This document shows, piece after piece, positions 47,075 through 58,142 of a DNA stretch of 64,000 nucleotides (position 1 is its first letter; each line of letters starts with the position of its first letter). Position numbers and translations under genes: made by a program. The notes under the pieces were generated by a model. The model saw nothing but the letters and a program-made list of their open reading frames with translations, did no database searches and was not told the DNA's origin. The DNA comes from Rhizophagus irregularis. Taxonomy: Eukaryota; Glomeromycota; Glomeromycetes; Glomerales; Glomeraceae. Location of the stretch: positions 498,501 through 562,500 of the forward strand of contig NC_089447.1 of the NCBI RefSeq assembly GCF_026210795.1, given 5' to 3'.

Positions 47075-48224
47075 TTACTCTTTCGTTCAAGTCCAAATAT
47101 ATTTTGTACTTATCAAAGAAAAAAAGCCCAATTAAACCAAACAAATACATCATAATTTTATTTTCATGTGAATGTTAATTAAACATTTGCTGAGTATCAT
47201 AAGATCTTATTTGTTTATGTAAAAAATTCACACTGCATATATATATAACCTTTGTTTAATTACTGGATACTATAAATAACATAATAAGTCTATAAAAAGA
47301 TATATTGCTTAGAAGAATGAATAATCATATACCATATAATTATTGTTACATTTGTATAAACTTTAACAATAAAGGAAAGGAAACTTTTAATTGTACTAAA
47401 AGTTTACAACTTGGGCTGAAATTCAAAACATTAACGTTAGGTTTCTTATTTGTTTTGACGCCAATAAATAAATATTTCTTCAATGAAATCTAAATTATTT
47501 CGTTGTTGTAAAGTCAAAGACTCTCGTGCCTCAATTTCTTTTTGTTTAGAAATCGAACAATCAATGAACGTGAAATCAATATACACATTATCTGATAAAG
47601 ATTTTTATTGTCCAGTTTATAATAGAATGTATAATCAGAAGGCAATTCATGTGATATTATCACGTTTTTTGCTCTGGATTCGTTAAGGGTTTTTTGTCAA
47701 TGATGTGTTACAGAAATGTAAGCTTGAGCTATACCAAAATCAGCTAAATTCGGCGAAAACCGATGCAGTTGCATAAACAACCATTTGAATAACAAATTTT
47801 CTAATATAACAAAGGAGTTTTTTTTTTATTCTTTTTAGGAAACATAAAAATGATCTTTTAGAATAGTTGATTCTCTTTGTTTATATTATTTATTATATTG
47901 TTCTTGATTGTCATTATCGGTCATATTGCTCATAAGACCGATTATTTGGTACATTCTTTTAATCGAGTATCAAATCTACCATATTATTTGATCATCATGC
48001 AGCTACTATTTGTTGATTGGTTAATTAAAATTAAATTTGAAAATTCTTCTCGAAAAAACTGATAAATACACAAAAATTTTAAGTCGGATTTTTAATTTCA
48101 TTTTTTATTTTTTTTTATTCCAATATCACTCAAAATAACTTAAAAAAAAAATTTTTTAACGATAACATTAGAAATATACTCTACGAAATAAAAAAAAAAA
48201 TTAATTTTTTTATGCTTTCTTTTA
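47075..48224. other. AT-rich region upstream of paralog 3
   Basis: Three short plus-strand frames (47,305-47,493, 47,483-47,686, 47,877-48,062) have no recognisable domain; the last is hydrophobic at its start. They may be fragments of one old gene, but nothing supports that beyond proximity. Confidence 0.3.
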
Positions 48225-48438
48225 TATATATTATCTAAGGTACCCATTCATTCCCGTAATATTTCAGAACAGCCTTCTATTACCTCCTTTTCCACGAAAG
48301 ATATTTTCTTCACAAAAATTTCGCTAATAAGATTTATTGTTATTTAACATAATTCTTTATTATAACCAGCGATTACTATCCTTCTTTCAAGTAATTCTAT
48401 CATTACACTTTATTCAACTTTGATACGCAAAGTTACAA
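48225..48438 (+). promoter_or_regulatory. Conserved 5' flank of N-rich paralog 3
   Basis: Shorter than in the other two paralogs. It keeps TTCCCGTAATATTTCAG (48,251-48,267, one T fewer), ACAGCCTTCTAT, TTATTGTTATTTAACATAA and TATAACCAGCGATTAC. About 100 bp of AT-rich spacer found in paralogs 1 and 2 is missing. Confidence 0.4.
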
Positions 48439-49839
48439 ATGTGTGAATTTATTCATTATTATGATAAGTTTTATCATATATCATGCAAAATTATTTCACA
48501 AGGTTCTGACTTATTTGATGACCGCAATTATGATCATGGATTTTTTTATAATATTAATCATACAGAAAATTATTATATCACATGTGAAATGCAACCACAT
48601 TCTTTGATCGTAAACGAGTTGAACAAAACAAAATACGGACTAAATATTGACATAAATAATTCGGAACGAAAAGAAGGATTATCTTTATTGCAAAAACTTA
48701 ATTTAGAAAAAGATTTGGAACGAGTCCTTTCTTCTTATCTTACACAATATCATGCTTCTAATAGAGAAATAAGAATGTATTCTGATCGAAACTTAAATTC
48801 TCCTTACGGACATAATACTCAAACAATTTCAATAGGAGATAGACAAACTAATTTTGATAATAGTTTCCCTAAACAAGTTGGAGTTGGATATTATACAAAC
48901 AATGTTACCAGTTCACAACAAGGTAATTTCAATAGTATACCACAACAAATTCTCAAAAGACCAGGTAATAATGGAAATGCAAATTCATTTTGTGGAAATA
49001 TTGGGAATAATGTTTTGATCACTAATAGCCAAGGCAATGGTTTTCATCAACCCATCAATCCCTTTTCAACATCTGCAGCGCCACTAAATAGAGTTATTCA
49101 TAATGTCACTAGTAATTCACAACAACAAATTGATTTTAATAATATTTCACAACACATTACTGATAGAGAAATGGGATCGAATTATTATGGGAATTTAAAT
49201 TCATTTCATGGAAGTATTGTAAATAATACACCCGTAACACAATCTGTTTTGACAACAGATATTAATCATGGTAATGATAGCCAAAATGTAAATGGAACAA
49301 GAAATTTTGCTTACGCATGTCAACAAGTTGATCTCAATATTAATTATAGAGACACAGATTCGCATGGTGGAAATATCAGAAATAATATGATGACAACACA
49401 AGCTAACGGCTTGACGTACGATTACCAAGACATAAATGATATTCACCAAGTTACTCAATCCAATAATAATTGTGGGAACTCGCATAATGAAAATATTGAA
49501 AACAATGTAACGACTTCGCAAGCTAATGGCTTGACATGCGATCACCAAAATATAAATGATATTCATCAAGTTAATCATATCAACAACAATTATAGAGGTA
49601 CAGATTCGCATGATGAAAATATTGAAAACAATGTAACGACTTCGCAAGCTAATGGTTTGACATGCGCTCACCAAGATATAAATGATATTCATCAAGTAAA
49701 TCATATCAACAACAATTATAGTAGCACAGATTCGCATAATGAAAATATTGAAAACAATGTAACGACAACACAAGCTAATGACTTGACATGTGATCGCCAA
49801 GATGTAAATGATATTAATCAAATTAGATGTCATATTTAA
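48439..49839 (+). CDS. N-rich repeat protein, paralog 3 of 3 (function unknown)
   Basis: An open frame of 466 codons, closest to paralog 2. The head is shortened: it starts MCEFIHYYDKFYHISC, lacking the HYAPN segment, and then follows the family (DDRNYDHGFFYNIN, YYITCEMQPHSL, LEKDLERVLSSYLTQ). The middle keeps QQIDFNNISQHITDREMGS and TPVTQSVLTTDINHG. The tail has about four 42-residue units and ends NDINQIRCHI. Differences from paralog 2 are many substitutions plus in-frame indels, and the frame is kept throughout, which argues for selection on the protein or for very recent duplication. Same three-fold 3'-flank repeat as paralog 2. No known domain. Confidence 0.73.
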   Translation: MCEFIHYYDKFYHISCKIISQGSDLFDDRNYDHGFFYNINHTENYYITCEMQPHSLIVNELNKTKYGLNIDINNSERKEGLSLLQKLNLEKDLERVLSSYLTQYHASNREIRMYSDRNLNSPYGHNTQTISIGDRQTNFDNSFPKQVGVGYYTNNVTSSQQGNFNSIPQQILKRPGNNGNANSFCGNIGNNVLITNSQGNGFHQPINPFSTSAAPLNRVIHNVTSNSQQQIDFNNISQHITDREMGSNYYGNLNSFHGSIVNNTPVTQSVLTTDINHGNDSQNVNGTRNFAYACQQVDLNINYRDTDSHGGNIRNNMMTTQANGLTYDYQDINDIHQVTQSNNNCGNSHNENIENNVTTSQANGLTCDHQNINDIHQVNHINNNYRGTDSHDENIENNVTTSQANGLTCAHQDINDIHQVNHINNNYSSTDSHNENIENNVTTTQANDLTCDRQDVNDINQIRCHI

Positions 49840-49920
49840 CATTAGCAATGATCAGAATTGATGAATTTGTAAAATGACTGAAAGAACTAATCTATGTTAA
49901 AATTAAAAAATATATTATTT

Positions 49921-50170
49921 TAAGTTATGTTTGGAAGAAAAAAGTAATATTTATATTTATACGATAGATTATTTAAGTTTTTAAATTATTAAGTATTTAG
50001 TCAATTATGGTTCAATTAAGGATGTTTGGAAGAAAAAAAGAAACTTGTATGCGACAGATTATTTAAGTATTTAAATTATTGAGTATTACCAATTATGGTT
50101 CGATTAAGGATATGTTTAGAAGAAAAAAAGAAACATTTATACAACAAATTATTTAAGTTTTAAATTATTA
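49921..50170 (+). repeat. Three tandem 3'-flank units after paralog 3
   Basis: Counterpart of 17,392-17,640. The three units differ from one another and from copy A by scattered substitutions and indels, so they were amplified before the segmental duplication and have since drifted. Confidence 0.6.
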
Positions 50171-50899
50171 ATTACGGTATGGTTAAATTAAGACTTTTTA
50201 TTTTTTTTCTTTAATTCTATGATTTTTAATTTATGGAAATAAACTTATTAAATTAAGTTCAAAGAATTATGAATAAAGAAACAAGATTTCATTTAAACAG
50301 CGACGTTATGATTTTTATGAAAATTATTAGTGCCGTGATATTTATTACGTAATTTTTTAGGGTCAAAATCTTACGTTTCACTTAATAAAAAAATTTTGTG
50401 ATCTAATATTGTAATTGACGTTTTTTTTTTTGCACATCATCATAACAGGCTAGTTGCGAAAAAAAAATTTTCTAGATTGATACTAAACTCTCAAACCAAA
50501 TAATCAAATTGAATAATACCAATTACACTATATCTTACATGAGGCAAAAAATTACTTTGATCTTCGTCTCAGTACAGCTACTGCATCCTTCCTTTTGGGT
50601 AAATTTGATATATTACATAGTCTGAGAAGCCGTATGTTGTGGGAGTAAGGCCTTGTATTAAACCGATATTATGTCACTACAGCATGTTGTATGATCTGGG
50701 AAATGCTAGCACCTTATGTTGAAAAGATAACGGAAAAAGTAATTGCGACACGAACACAGAATGTTTATATTTTTATCAGTTAAAGGAACAATTCAAAATT
50801 AATTTCAAAGATAAATAGTAGTTGTCTTATGCATACTAATATTAACAAAGATAATTCTATTTTATTAGATAGTGTATTAAAAATAATACAACGAAGGTA

Positions 50900-51165
50900 G
50901 TGAATAATGATGAATCTATCCAACTTACAATTGTAAATTCAATAAGTGACGATAATTACGATCAAAAAAAAAATACAAATTAATACTAGATAAAACATTG
51001 AAAATTGTAGATAAACAATTAATGAACGATCGGCACAAGCGGTTCAGACAAGTTTCAAGGATGTTAAAAATTTAGTAATTGATATTAATAATAAGTATGA
51101 AAGACAAATCAAAAAAAAAACCCACGTACTTGGATAGACCACAATATATTTTTAGAAAAATAAAT
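50900..51165 (+). pseudogene. C-terminal remnant of an unknown gene, copy B
   Basis: Reads DESIQLTIVNSISDDNYDQKK, then one extra A in the poly(A) run shifts the frame; LILDKTLKIVDK follows and is then broken by deletions. Copy A (18,390-18,643) keeps the downstream part open. Protein unknown. Confidence 0.4.
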
Positions 51166-51930
51166 TACTTATAGTTAAGATAGTTAATTAATTGAAGTGC
51201 ATATCTGAATATTATGTAATCTAGCGTCTCCCGGAAAAAATGATACCCGGATTGATATATACAGGTTACACGTGACTTCGAATTACATTTCTACATTTCT
51301 TATATTTCTTAAATCTCTTTTGGTAATACGCGTTTTATATTTATTTAGGTATTATTTATTGTACTGGTTTTATTATATCTATTATGAGACACGCGTTTTA
51401 AACGATTTAAAAACAAAAAATTTTAAAAGCATGTTACGCAAAAAAGCAAATGGCGTGATGCGCCAACTCCCCCAGCTACATCATCAGAAAAAGCTCGGGT
51501 TTGGCCCGCATTACGGCGTTATGCACTAACGCGTGAAAATAAACAGTGACGAATAAGGGCGGGACGAATAATTTTTTACTTACTCGAAAAAAATTGAGTC
51601 CCTCAGATATATATAAACAGTGAGGAGGTGTGACGATGTGACGAATATTTCACGGTCACGTGCCCGAGCTTTTTGGTGGAAATGTGATGCGCCATAAAAA
51701 TCACGTGGAGATAGACAATTAATTTTTAGATCGACAAAGAATTATTAAATTACTTTTATTTTAATAGAGCAATATGAAGAGACTTTGACTGGTTTTTTAA
51801 ACCCTACGAAAATCGTATCTTGTTAATTCTAATGGTTTTTTCTTGTTTAGATTAATTTATTATTATTTATCTGAATGAAAAAAACTATTGGTGATTTGAC
51901 CCAAAAAAAAAATATCTTATCTCTGAATTC

Positions 51931-51944
51931 GGTTTAGTTAAACC
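51931..51944. other. Empty site of the 4.4-kb foldback element
   Basis: GGTTTAGTTAAACC here corresponds to GGTTTAATTAA | element | AATTAAACCC in copy A. It shows the ancestral sequence without the insertion. Confidence 0.75.
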
Positions 51945-52333
51945 TATTAGTTTGCCAAATCGGGAAATTTTTACAGTTTGTAATCCAAAACTTAATTATT
52001 TGAATGAAATTGTGTACAAAAAAAAAAATAAATAAATAAATCATAAAACATAAATAAATAAATAAGGTGACACATTGCTAAAAATGGTTTGTACTACGTT
52101 ATAGCATAAATGAAGCTCATTGTGATAATGTGACCTTAATTATAAATGCATTGATTACCAATATTTAAAATACCATTTTTGGAAAGATTGGGAATTTCTC
52201 AATAAATTTTGAGCAGGAATTTCTGCGGGATGATATTCTTTATATGGTGTACATGAAAAAAGAATCTTCTAATTTACCAATATACGAATTAAATCGAATT
52301 TTTATCTCGGAAATTTCCGAAGATAGGATCAAT

Positions 52334-52352
52334 GTTCAAAATTTTATTTTTA
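52334..52352. other. Empty site of the 8.7-kb element
   Basis: TGTTCAAAATTTTATTTTT here corresponds to TGTTCGAAAATT | element | CGAAAATTTATTTTT in copy A. One copy of the 8-bp target is present (with one base lost), and the flanks match on both sides for hundreds of bases. Confidence 0.82.
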
Positions 52353-52927
52353 ATTTATGCAATAATTCACGCGATTTTTAGATATGATAATGCAATAGTG
52401 ATTTTTTAATTCTTGTAAATAAACAGTTTGTATCCTGTTAAATTTTTTTATGCAGAAACCAATACAATATAATATCATTTATTTAAAAAGTAATTTTTTA
52501 CCGCATGACAGGATGCATGATTCTCATTCTTTTTTTTTTTTGTTTAATTTTTTGCACGCGGGAATTTGCGGTTCTTGATTTATTTACTTAAAAAAGAGAA
52601 TAAGGGGGAGAGGGAGAATGTTGGACCGATCATATGATAGAAATGAACCGATTGTGTTTATGGATTAAATCACGATTCTATACCACTAGTACCATTTTCG
52701 GTATCATGATAACGCAATCGCAGATTATTATTATTATTTTAAATTATTATTTTATTTTATTTTATTTTATTTTTAAAAAAAAGAAAAAAGTAAGAAAGAA
52801 AAAAGGAAGGAAGGAAGAAAGAAATGGTAACCATGGAAAGTAAACACAATTTAAGCATGATATATATAAAAAAAAGTAATATCCTGCGCACACTTCCCAC
52901 AGTGCAACCAACTAAATTACAATATTA

Positions 52928-53555
52928 GGGTATCCGGACTTTTCGCCAAAGTTCATTTCACTGAAATGGTGAAACCTATTTCGCCAAAGCCATTTCTCCG
53001 AAGCCGAAGGGGTATTTCGCCGAAAGGACGCCTCGCTGAAATACCATCTCACCGAAGCCCTATTTTACCGAATTCCATTTCATCGAAGCCATTTTATTAA
53101 ATGGACATTTCGCCGAATGGACATTTTGCCGAATGGAATTTTGCTTTATTTTTTATCGGTTTTATACTAAATACGTAAAGAAATCTTTTCTAGAAAAATT
53201 TTTGAATTAGCTGATTTTTATTAAGTTTATCTCGTTGTTTATAATACATTAATCTTTTTTTACGAATAAATGTTTTCAGGAAAATAAAGTTATTCATTTA
53301 TTGTTAACAATTAATAACAGTTACTTGAATATTAAAGTGATAATATGCTGAAAAAAAAAACGTCTCTAAAAATAATTTAAATTTTTCATTTTCGTGATGA
53401 ATATTTTTTATAAAAATGTTAATCGCTACCTTTTCAGTACATTTGGCAAAATGGAATTCGGCGAAATGGACGATTCTGTGAAATGGATTCGATAAAATGC
53501 ACTTTCGGCGAAATGTCCCCTCGGTGAAACGTCCCTTCAGCTCGGCGAAATGTAC
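52928..53555. repeat. TTTCGCCGAA-type minisatellite element, copy B
   Basis: The left half repeats CATTTCGCCGAA-like units. The right half (53,440-53,555) carries the inverted form (TTCGGCGAAATGG, CGGCGAAATGTACC). An AT-rich stretch of about 280 bp lies between. The better-preserved copy of 34,970-35,430. Confidence 0.55.
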
Positions 53556-54284
53556 CGGTTATATCACGTGACTTTTATTAAGTGTAACGTGATTTTTCAA
53601 ACCTTCCCCTAAAATATTACGTTGATAAATGTCATGGCTCTAAACCGTACAACAAACTTGTTTTGATTCCTTCGTGTTTGTAAAATTCAATCAATATTAT
53701 TAATACTATTAAAATAAAGAAACATTATCAAATGAGTTTATATTGTTACAAATCACGTGTTAATCGCGTAATTGGATTTTTTTAAATCATTTTTTCTCAG
53801 GGAAAAAGGAACCTCACCCTATTCTTTATAAGTTGTAACTAGTAAACATACGAATATTGATTTATATTAATTCATAGAAAACTTATCCTATTCGTCCATA
53901 ACCCAAGCGTATAAAAAGTTAATGAGAAAACATTACAAAATAAACGAGAGATAGCTTGTATCTGGAACAAATAGTCAGGACGGCCTAACTATTTTCATTA
54001 AATTAAGATATACAAAAAAAAACGAAAATAAATAAAACTGGGTGAATTATAAAAATTGTTCTTGGTTCAAATTTTAATACGCGTTATATAATTATCGATG
54101 TATAGTAATTTTTTATTTTATTGATTGCAATGAGTTTACACAAAAATTATTGTAAACGACCCTTAAATTAATTTCGAAGTTATGATTTTCTGCGCCACAA
54201 TGAGGCGTGCCGTCATGCGTGATCGTGTGAAGAAGCAAAAAAGTTGCGATCCAGCTGCGCCACGCGTGATTAAATCTGCTTCGG

Positions 54285-55816
54285 CCCTATAAGAAATATG
54301 TATACGGAAAGGATACGTTTTGTATACATTTTTTGTACATTTCTATAGATTCCGTATACAAATTCCGTATATTTAATAAGCAATTCATTTTTGAACATTT
54401 TTTAAAAAAACTAATGTATAAGAAATGTATACGGAAAAAATTAATCATGCGGAATGTATACGGAATTTTTAAACTTAATATTTTTAGAAGATAATTTTAC
54501 AAAAATCCCGTATCATAACACGAGATCACATGATTGTTTATTGTTTTGTTATGATACGTTTTTTGTTTTTTATATAAACCCTTACTTTGATGAGTTTGAT
54601 CTTCCGATCTTCCTTTCTGTCTTTCCTTTCCTTTCTCTTTCTCTTGTCTTATTTTTGTTATTTTTTCTAAATTTTTCTTCTTTCTTCGTCACCCCCTTTT
54701 AAAAATAATTTTTTTTTTCGTACCTCACTTTAAAAAAAATTTTTTTTTCGTCACTCTCTTTTGAAAAAAAATTTTTTTTTCGTCACTCTCTTTTGAAAAA
54801 AAATTTTTTTTCGTCACTCCCTTAAAAAAAAATTTTTTCTTTTATTCCCACTCTTCTTTTTTTTTAAAAAATTTTCTTATTTCTATTTCTATTTCCTCTT
54901 TATAAAAAATTTTTTATTTTTCTAACTTTGACGTCCTCCCTTTAAAAAAAAAATTTTTTTTTAACTTTCCTAACTTCGTTACCCCTCTTTTTAAAAAAAT
55001 GTTTTTTTTGGTTTATTCTTTATTCCCCTTTCTTTTTTATTTATATTTAATTTCATAGGCCAGCAGATTTTTTTTTGTGAGAATATTCAGTTTCTTTTTT
55101 CTTTTTGTAGATCAGTTTGGGAGTCCTTTTTTTTGTAGGATGATTCAGGATTTTTTTCTTTTTTTAGGTCAGTTCAAATTTTCTTGTTTTTTTGTAAGTT
55201 GGGTTCAGATTCTTTTCTTTTGTAGGTTGTTTCAGTTTTGTTGCTTCAGAGTCTTCTTTTTTTGTAGGTCAGTTTTGGATTTATTTTGTTGTTTTGGTTT
55301 CTTTTCATTAAACGCCTCATAATTCTTTTCTTTTATGTAGGTCAGACATTCTGGAGTTCTCTTTCTTTTTTTGTAGGAATGCTGACCTTTGGTGACTTGG
55401 ACGATTGCAGATACTATATGGGGGTTTTGTTTCCAATTTTTTTTTTGTTCTTTTAGGTTGTTTGACTCCAAATGAACCTGAACTTATAGATAATTTTGGT
55501 TGCAATAGGTGGTTTTAATAAGGAGGGAATTTTCATAATGTATTTGTACTTTGTTTATTTTTTATTTTTTATTTAATTTAATAAAGTAAAATTAGATTTA
55601 TGTAAATTCAGTTACTAAATCGTATAAATTTCGTGATAAAATCAGTGATCAAATCATGTAAATTCCATATAAATCCCGTGCAACTTCCGTATCCAAACCA
55701 TATTTTTAGTGATACGGAATTGTGCATTTTTCCGTATCCTATTATGATACGTTGTTTCTAAGGAAAAAAAATCGTATAAAAACTTTATAAAAAACGTATT
55801 CAATTTTTTTATAGGG
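54285..55816. mobile_element. 1.5-kb CCCTRTAAAA-family element with TSD CGG
   Basis: Left end CCCTATAAGAAATATGTATA, right end CAATTTTTTTATAGGG, with CGG on both sides (54,282-54,284 and 55,817-55,819). Subterminal parts repeat GTATACGGAA and GATACGGAA in both orientations. The interior starts with a CACGAGATCACATGATTG / TATATAAACCC promoter-like stretch (about 54,518-54,580). It continues through a CT-rich leader and CGTCACTC-TTTT-AAAAAAATTTTTTT repeats (54,690-54,980), then a third mini-exon-like array (55,060-55,510). Open frames on both strands are T- or A-rich by-products. Much longer than the other members of the family, apparently because it carries the array. Confidence 0.72.
55060..55510 (+). 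repeat. Array of 3' splice-like sites (locus 3)
   Basis: About nine repeats of a T-rich tract ending in TTGTAGGTCAG or a close variant, each followed by 20-50 nt. GTAAGT-type donors are nearly absent (one GTAAGTTGGG at about 55,195), and the donor hairpins of loci 1 and 2 are not seen. A degenerate or different version of the same arrangement. Confidence 0.4.
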
Positions 55817-55868
55817 CGGCAAATTCATTCTAATTACTAATGTGCAGGAAAAAGTTTGTATAATATAT

Positions 55869-56440
55869 TGTTAATCGAATAATCACATGACCGGCGATCA
55901 TGTTACGAATGTTACGAATGTTACGAATGTTGCAAATGTTACGAATGTTTAATATGTTTAACATGTTAAACATATGCAACATATTAAATATATAACACAT
56001 ATTTAACATATTACATTTGTTAAATATATAGCATTTATTTAATATTCTTAACATGATTAGCATAGAATTTATTGTTATAAATACATGCGTTCTAAATCAA
56101 TGTAATAATAGATAATTCTGTTATATTTTAATAAAAGTATTTATTAAATAAATTATCTCATTTTTATTTTTATAGTTTGTTATATTTGTGAGTCAAATAT
56201 TGCGTCTGAGTGTATATGCCTGTGTGTGCAATACCGTATTCGCATTTGACTGAAATTTCATTTTATTTTATTGTGTAACCTTCGTAAATTGATCGACAGT
56301 GATACATTTACTAATATTTACATATAGTTATTTTCACTTTGCGTTCATTAATATTATTTAACATTTATTTTATTCAATTATCCTTCTGCTTACCATATAC
56401 CCATACGCTTATTTTTAAGCATACAAGAACTGGCTTAACA
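55869..56440 (+). repeat. 5' LTR
   Basis: 572 bp, TG...CA. Near its start lies a short tandem repeat of ATGTTACGA (55,899-55,947, five units, one of them TTGCAA), followed by the palindrome TTTAACATGTTAAA. TATAAATA at 56,076-56,083 is the best TATA box, and AATAAAA at 56,130-56,136 the best polyadenylation signal. They suggest transcription starting near 56,100 and a U3 of about 230 bp, which is inference. Confidence 0.92.
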
Positions 56441-56443
56441 AAT

Positions 56444-56461
56444 TGGTGCCTTCTGCCAGAA
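56444..56461 (+). other. Putative primer-binding site
   Basis: TGGTGCCTTCTGCCAGAA starts three bases after the LTR, the expected place and the expected TGG (complement of tRNA 3' CCA). It has the look of the TGGCGCC-type sites of other Ty3/gypsy elements. The primer tRNA cannot be named without the host tRNA set. Confidence 0.65.
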
Positions 56462-56492
56462 TCCCGATTTCCCATTATTTTAGTCCCCTTTT

Positions 56493-58109
56493 ATGTTCCA
56501 AAACCATTTTAATCGCAACGATATACACGACGCTATACATAGACAATTAGGGCTAAATAACATAGCCACTTATCATCGTGATCTATCGTGTAATAATTGT
56601 TACCCATCTGAGATCCCCTTAACCCCTACTTTTCAACACTTTTTGGATTGGATTTCTTCTAATTATCCAGTCATAGAATATACCCGATACACTCAACAAT
56701 ACTTTGAAGAGGTTGCTTATTCAATCACTAACGCGGATATTGACAACGCCATACATAACCTATTGTTCAGTATCCGATACACTGACATAGAACCAATAGA
56801 TTATACTCTTTTGCGTCAGGACCTTATTAACGCCTATAATCTAACTAACGGTTTTCAGCAAGATCCTAACGAAGTTCTCTATCAAGTCAGTGAGACTACC
56901 ACCTCACCAGAACCTGAAGTTTTAAGTGATACCACATCAGAGAATTCCGAGGAAGAAATTCCCCATTTACATATTCCTTTACCACCTATATACAACACAC
57001 CGAATAACCCAGCTCCAGTAATCCCACCGGTAATTAATATGGCTCAACCTAACCAGCAGGACTTTCAGCAATTACGAGCGGCAATTGCAGCACTAACCCA
57101 GGTATTGCCAAATACCAACAATGCTTTGGTCGGGAATACACAGGCCATTGCCAACCCTCCAAGACGAGAAGGAAAGGTGGCCGAATTGCCATCATTCTAT
57201 GGAGGCAATCAGGACCCGGTCGCATGGCTGGAAGATTTTACTAGAGCTTGCAATGCTAATGGTATAGCAAACGGCCGTAAATTGGAAGTGGTACCGGCCT
57301 ATCTTAAGGGTGCTGCTTCTACATGGTGGAATGCCAATCAGGCGCTACCAAATAATAACCCTAACAAGATCACTATATGGACCGGCAATAATAACAATAC
57401 CGATTTTATTCAGAATTTCCCAGCGGCTTTTAGGACTCAGACTCTAGTCGAAATCTGGACTACAGAACTAGAGCAAAGACGACAACAACCTGGCGAGGAT
57501 GTAAATACCTACGCCGCCGCCTTACAAGAATTATACCGAAGGGTAGAGACGAATGCTTTCGCCTATCCCGAAGCAATCAAGGCTCGGAAATTTGTAAACG
57601 GTCTATTGCCTGACCTATATGTCACCGTTAAGCCTCACAATGATCAAACGTGGAATGGCGCGGTGGATAGAGCTAAAGCGTATGAGTTAACGCATAGGGA
57701 TCAGGGCGCTGTCAGCGCATACCTCAATAAATTTACGCCGATGACAACTACAGACCATACCGGCGATTTACTTAAGGCCATCCAGGATTTATCTAAACAA
57801 GTGCAGTCGATAGGTAATGGATATAGAGGCTATCGGAATAATAATAGTTTCCGAAATGCCAACCAGCAGCAGACGGTCCAAACAACGCAAGGTAGACCGA
57901 ATCAGGTCGTATGTTATTCATGTGGAGAGCCGGGACATATATCTAGGACTTGTCCGAATAGAAATAATGTTGCTGGACGTCCCAATAATATTCCAAGGAA
58001 TAATAATATCCCGCAACCAACAAATACAAATGACCAACTTGCGCAGATACAACAATTGCTGGCCCAATTGGTACCGCAAGAAAGTACCGAAGACCAGCAT
58101 TTAAACTAG
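56493..58109 (+). CDS. gag: Gag polyprotein (capsid and nucleocapsid)
   Basis: 538 codons, first ATG after the primer site. About residues 225-400 carry the retrotransposon gag domain (AELPSFYGGNQDPVAWLEDF, YLKGAASTWWN, QRRQQPGEDVNTYAAALQEL). A CCHC zinc knuckle C474-x2-C477-x4-H482-x4-C487 (CYSCGEPGHISRTC) binds the RNA genome. The N-terminal 150 residues have no recognisable domain and are followed by an acidic/Pro-rich linker. The stop TAG at 58,107-58,109 comes immediately after a slippery heptamer, so some ribosomes should shift into the pol frame. Gag assembles the virus-like particle in the cytoplasm. Confidence 0.93.
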   Translation: MFQNHFNRNDIHDAIHRQLGLNNIATYHRDLSCNNCYPSEIPLTPTFQHFLDWISSNYPVIEYTRYTQQYFEEVAYSITNADIDNAIHNLLFSIRYTDIEPIDYTLLRQDLINAYNLTNGFQQDPNEVLYQVSETTTSPEPEVLSDTTSENSEEEIPHLHIPLPPIYNTPNNPAPVIPPVINMAQPNQQDFQQLRAAIAALTQVLPNTNNALVGNTQAIANPPRREGKVAELPSFYGGNQDPVAWLEDFTRACNANGIANGRKLEVVPAYLKGAASTWWNANQALPNNNPNKITIWTGNNNNTDFIQNFPAAFRTQTLVEIWTTELEQRRQQPGEDVNTYAAALQELYRRVETNAFAYPEAIKARKFVNGLLPDLYVTVKPHNDQTWNGAVDRAKAYELTHRDQGAVSAYLNKFTPMTTTDHTGDLLKAIQDLSKQVQSIGNGYRGYRNNNSFRNANQQQTVQTTQGRPNQVVCYSCGEPGHISRTCPNRNNVAGRPNNIPRNNNIPQPTNTNDQLAQIQQLLAQLVPQESTEDQHLN

Positions 58110-58142
58110 GAGGCGTACCTCAGGAGGGTGAGCGTACACGCC
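58100..58142 (+). promoter_or_regulatory. Programmed -1 ribosomal frameshift signal between gag and pol
   Basis: TTTAAAC at 58,100-58,106 is in the correct register (T TTA AAC in the gag frame) and directly precedes the gag stop TAG. After a 5-nt spacer, 58,112-58,142 can fold: GGC/GCC (112-114 with 140-142), GTAC/GTAC (115-118 with 134-137) and CTC/GAG (119-121 with 130-132), with small bulges and an 8-nt loop. The pol frame is the -1 frame and has been open since 58,034, overlapping gag by 76 bp. UUUAAAC is among the most efficient eukaryotic -1 slip sequences known. Confidence 0.85.
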
